DNA from: Siphonodentalium dalli
Lineage: Eukaryota > Mollusca > Scaphopoda > Gadilida > Siphonodentaliidae
Assembly (NCBI GenBank): GCA_032622095.1
Contig: CP136067.1
Span: forward strand, 82,486,705-82,550,704
DNA length: 64,000 nt
Direction of reading: 5' to 3'
This document shows, piece by piece, positions 60,255 through 64,000 of this stretch. The notes beneath the pieces are model-generated. The model saw only the letters and a list, made by a program, of their open reading frames with translations. It searched no databases and had not been told where the DNA came from. Numbering within the stretch: the first letter of the stretch is position 1; the number at the start of each line of letters is the position of its first letter. The position numbers were made by a program, and so were the translations under genes.

Positions 60255-60445
60255 AATTAAAGCACCAGTGTTTATATAAAAACATGTCACAGTGTTTTAT
60301 AATAAGCACTCCATCCAATTATGAATAAACATCAGTGTTTATATAAAAACACGTCATAGTGTTTTAAAATCAACACTCTATCCGATTATGAATAAACACT
60401 AGTGTTTATATTAAAACATGTCATAGCGTTTTATAATTAACACAC
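60255..60445. repeat. Subterminal tandem repeat, about 71 bp x 3
   Basis: Units contain 'agtgtttatataaaaacatg', 'tcatagtgttttataat' and 'ccgattatgaataaacac'. Confidence 0.85.
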
Positions 60446-60853
60446 AACGTGTTGATTTTCCAGACACACTTTATAAACACTATGTTTATTATTATGAAAA
60501 TAAAACACCCGATGTGTTTATAAATATTTTATTCTCAAAAACAAATTTCGGTACAATTCAACAAATTGTTCAACATCATCTTCAAAATGTTCATTGGTTA
60601 ACTAGTGTTTCGATTGGTCGTCAATTTGATAAGAACACAAAATGTTCTTAAACTCATGGAACTAGGTTGTTTCGAACTAGTTCGATGTGATCCTCGTGCA
60701 TGTGCATGCAAATAACTGGTCGACATTGAATGAATGTAGAATATGATATACATTTAGAATTAAAGATGGATTTGTTCGCGGAGATTGAGATTTATTTTAT
60801 ATTTGACTATAATTATTATTAGTTGTCATTTTTGAATCCACCATGTTTCTTAA

Positions 60854-61104
60854 CACTTTCATGACGGGAGCTGCGCTGTTGCAGCATTAAAGATCATGCG
60901 CCATTGATTCTCTTACTTATGCGAGTCTCTCACGGGGAGCATCGCATATATAAGATAATGCATTGGCTTACAAGATCAATATTGATTGGCCAATGTATTA
61001 TCTTGTGTATGCGAGGCTCGCTATGGGAGACTCGCATATATAAGAGAATGCATTGGAATATGGTTTTCGCAAAACTTCAGGAATCTCCAGTCATGAAATT
61101 AGAG
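60854..61104. mobile_element. Family E TTAA MITE, nested and old
   Basis: Left TTAA (60850-60853) then CACTTTCATGACGGGAGCT. Two decayed palindromic cores; the right terminus is eroded. Lies inside the 60152-63006 element. Confidence 0.82.
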
Positions 61105-63006
61105 TAAAAACCATAAATGACTCAAATGTCGTATAATGGCACGAGTCTTTGGTTTCTTGTAAATCCATAATATAATATTTAAAGTCACGTGATTTCTGAT
61201 AAATCCATTGTGAGAATATTAAAAGTCACGTGGTTTCTTTTAATCCAATGTTGTGAATTAAAAATGTTCTGATAAATCATGTGTATATAGTTCCTGATAT
61301 AATCCAGTGATTCTTTATGTGTAGTCCAATGTCGTGCAGTTCCATATACTGTATATCTAGTTATACGGTATAGACCATATTGTATGTTGAACCTCTCTAT
61401 ATATATATATCCTATATTTCGTCGTATGTAGAATCCATGTGTATCCCGTATAATGGCTCTGAATCCCATATTTGGGACCATCTCCGAGGTTTTGGAGAGA
61501 AGTGGTAGTTTAATCTTCTGGCTCTGTTTTGAGTACAATATGACTGATCATCGGATCACTGGTGGAATCTCTGTGCACGGAAAGCTTGTGTTTCAGTTTA
61601 TCACTGCATGCTCTTCATAATATTTAAATCATGGTTTCAAATCTCAGCTCGTGCCGTTATACAACTCGTGTGCCCCGTTAGTCCTCCATTTGTGTACACT
61701 AACTGCGTAATATCTCGCCAGTTCCTTAACTTTCACGTCTCCTGTACTATTGCCTGGTCATTCAGAATCCTGAAACAATGAAGATTTAAAATTAATTAAT
61801 TAAACTTTAGTGAAAATATCTGAAAAGCAAACAGCAACTTAGATCATTCGTATATATAGCGGTCATATTATAAACCGTTTAATGCGGATACTTGTTGATA
61901 TTCTGACTTGTGTTGACAGCGAACTTTGTAATATTGAAAAACTAATGCAGGGACCATTGAATTGATTAATACACGGGAAGTTTTCATCATTGTATAAGAT
62001 ATTAAGAGACGCAAATCAAAATCGCTCACCAAAGTCACTTAAATCATGCAATCGCGAGCTTGGACATTCACCAACCCGTCGTGCAAGACAGATACATAAT
62101 GATTTTAGAATAAAGGGTTTGAAACTTATGTGCCGCTTTAAATTTTGTTTTACCACTGGTGAGACTAGCCCCCAAAACGGATTCTATATTCTTGCAACTC
62201 AAAAAGATACACGCGTAACTTAGAGAGTTTGAGATTTAGATAGTGTCACCCTATCCATTTCAGATGACATGCACATATACAATATATCCTTTTCATTTCG
62301 ATATAGATCGATTATATCTGCATTACTTCTTGCTAATACCATAGATATAAACTTACCTCAATTTCACGATACCACAAAATCCAAAGAAGACTGTTATTCT
62401 ATGAAGAATTGATTGAACATTGAGTTATAGACATCACAGACAAATAGATACAGTAAACATACACAATGCAGAGTGTGATTTAAATGAGGCCAATCTTGAC
62501 TGGCTTTCCATGCGTGGTAACTTGGCACAGATGTTATTCCATCCAAAAGTCACCGAATTCTACCATACCAATGGTATTGTATTACACCCAGCAGACTATT
62601 GATAGACAAATCACAGCATGATACATGTCGGGAAGTCGCTCTGGCGTGGTCATAAACGGTGGTGTTTAAGACATACATCAATATATAAACGCTGGCGTTT
62701 TATACCATACGCAACAAGTGCAATTAGCCATAAATATTTGTTTAAGAACATTTATTACCACATATATTTATTTTAAAGTTAATTTGTAGTTGAATTAATA
62801 AATTGGACAATTGTATTCAGATTTTAAATTACAGTGCTGCACTGTCGAAGATAGTAAAGCAACTGTTTAAAACATGTCGAGTGTTGTATTATAAACACTA
62901 GCGATTTCATATGTTACAAATAAACACATGATCCGTATATTTATAAACACTACCAAATTTAATAAAACATGTGACACGTTTATATATCTTCAAATTTTTA
63001 GCAGTG

Positions 63007-63639
63007 TATATGGGACCAATTTTCGCTGTAATGTCAATTATCTTGCACATTTGGTGAAATAAAGCAAGTTAAGCACAACTATTATATCCGTGAATACAAC
63101 ATGGCCAATTGTATACCACATGCGTGCGATTCACATGTTCATGTTCGTCCAAAATCAGTTTTTTTGTCTCTGCTGAACAATTTGAAAACTCAGAGATACG
63201 GCGTTTTGATTGTTCACCGACGATATGTCCTTTTTTAGTTTTAACTCATGCCAAAGTGTTCATTCAAGATTCAAGATATTCATAAAATTGGAAGTATTCT
63301 TAGTCCCGTGTCTGCAAATAATATGCAAGCCTACTGGTATTGCAATTAAAAACCCACATTAATACATTAAAATAACCAAATCATGAGCATGTAGTCTCGA
63401 ATGATAATTATCTGGATGTCATGAGCATAATTTTTGCGTGTACTGGAGACCCCCGTATCGGGTATTATATCCAGTGCGCGTCTGTACAGAATGGAGATAG
63501 CTTGCGTTCAGAAAGGAGATGACAGTGAGATTGGAGAATCAGGTTTAGGATTTATGTTGCAAAAGAGAGATAAAAACAGTTAAAACACTAGGTTAAAAGA
63601 ATGATCATTTGAGCCAGTTATTTGATATGCTGGTACACA
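63007..63639. other. Intergenic / LINE 3'UTR
   Basis: No gene seen. The part nearest 63640 is probably the 3'UTR of the LINE fragment that follows. Confidence 0.5.
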
Positions 63640-64000
63640 CCCTTTCTGCATATGTCAGGATCTGAGAGTGTGACCAGGTCAGAGTTTAGATTGTTCCAGA
63701 GAATTGTAGTGGCAGGGAAGAAGAACATCTGAAGTAATTTGGGCTGGTATGAATGCGGCGGAATGTTTCCCGATGGTGGTATCGCGTTTTTCTTGTGGGC
63801 TTTTCAAGATAAGTTGGAATTTTAATTGCCACATGGTTTTGGATGTTCTTTTTGGAAGAGTCACAGTCGTGATATAGTTCTTCTAGCCTCCAGTGATTTC
63901 AAATTTAGATCAGAAGTCATAGCCGAAACATTTGCATATCTTGAGTATTGATTTTTTGTATTCACCTTACAGCCCTGTTCTGGACTTCTTTTTAATTTCG
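63640..64000 (-). pseudogene. 3' end of a second LINE ORF2 (reverse transcriptase tail)
   Basis: The minus-strand translation gives 'YSRYANVSAMTSDLNLKSLE' from 63935-63870. After a frame change it gives 'NHVAIKIPTYLEKPTRKTR' and 'RIHTSPNYF', the typical C-terminal stretch of Jockey/CR1-type reverse transcriptases. It runs off the right edge of the window and has at least one frameshift. Confidence 0.75.

Larger units (their letters stand above)
60152..63006. mobile_element. TIR element with TGTTTATA subterminal arrays (2.86 kb)
   Basis: The termini CACTGCAAAAAAT and (complement) CACTGCTAAAAAT continue into 'CTATAAACGTGT'-like sequence on both arms. TA flanks lie at 60150-60151 and 63007-63008. 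Both subterminal regions (60180-60520, 62650-63000) are dense in 'gtgtttatataaaaacac' palindromic words. No transposase frame is recognised. Superfamily is uncertain; the TA duplication would fit Tc1/mariner. Confidence 0.75.

Overview
This is a eukaryotic, almost certainly animal, window. Genes have GT-AG introns, coding islands sit in AT-rich non-coding DNA, and transposon debris fills most of the rest. A lophotrochozoan, most likely a bivalve mollusc, is the best guess. That rests on dense non-autonomous DNA transposons, a 163-bp 'pearl'-type satellite and a PHD-bearing CR1/Jockey-type LINE. The species cannot be fixed from sequence alone.

Two host genes can be supported. The first is BORA (protein aurora borealis, activator of Aurora A and PLK1) on the + strand. 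I assembled it from 11 coding exons between 10068 and 36144; every junction keeps frame and the product is 751 aa. The second is an intronless SLC26-family anion transporter (682 aa, transmembrane domain plus STAS) on the - strand at 51071-53119. The two genes converge, separated by about 15 kb of repeats. A possible terminal exon of an unidentified - strand gene lies at 7776-7979.

Layout. 1-10060: microsatellite, a putative Harbinger-like element (2008-5183) holding a 1-kb foldback, and two hAT elements with 8-bp target duplications (5407-6589, 8431-9499). 10061-36144: BORA, whose introns hold at least four more TIR elements, a 3-kb satellite element (20310-23302) and many MITEs. 36145-51070: convergent intergenic region with two more clear hAT elements and many TTAA MITEs. 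51071-53119: SLC26. 55351-59110: a LINE with an open ORF1 and a shredded ORF2. 60152-63006: a TIR element rich in TGTTTATA motifs. 63640-64000: the 3' end of a second LINE.

The main novelty is in the mobile DNA. At least four MITE families start TTAA-CCCTTT and then have different terminal sequences, and three of them carry the same roughly 70-bp palindromic core. No defence island, CRISPR array, rRNA or tRNA gene was seen. Introns 4, 5 and 9 of BORA have recent-looking or structured insertions just upstream of splice acceptors.
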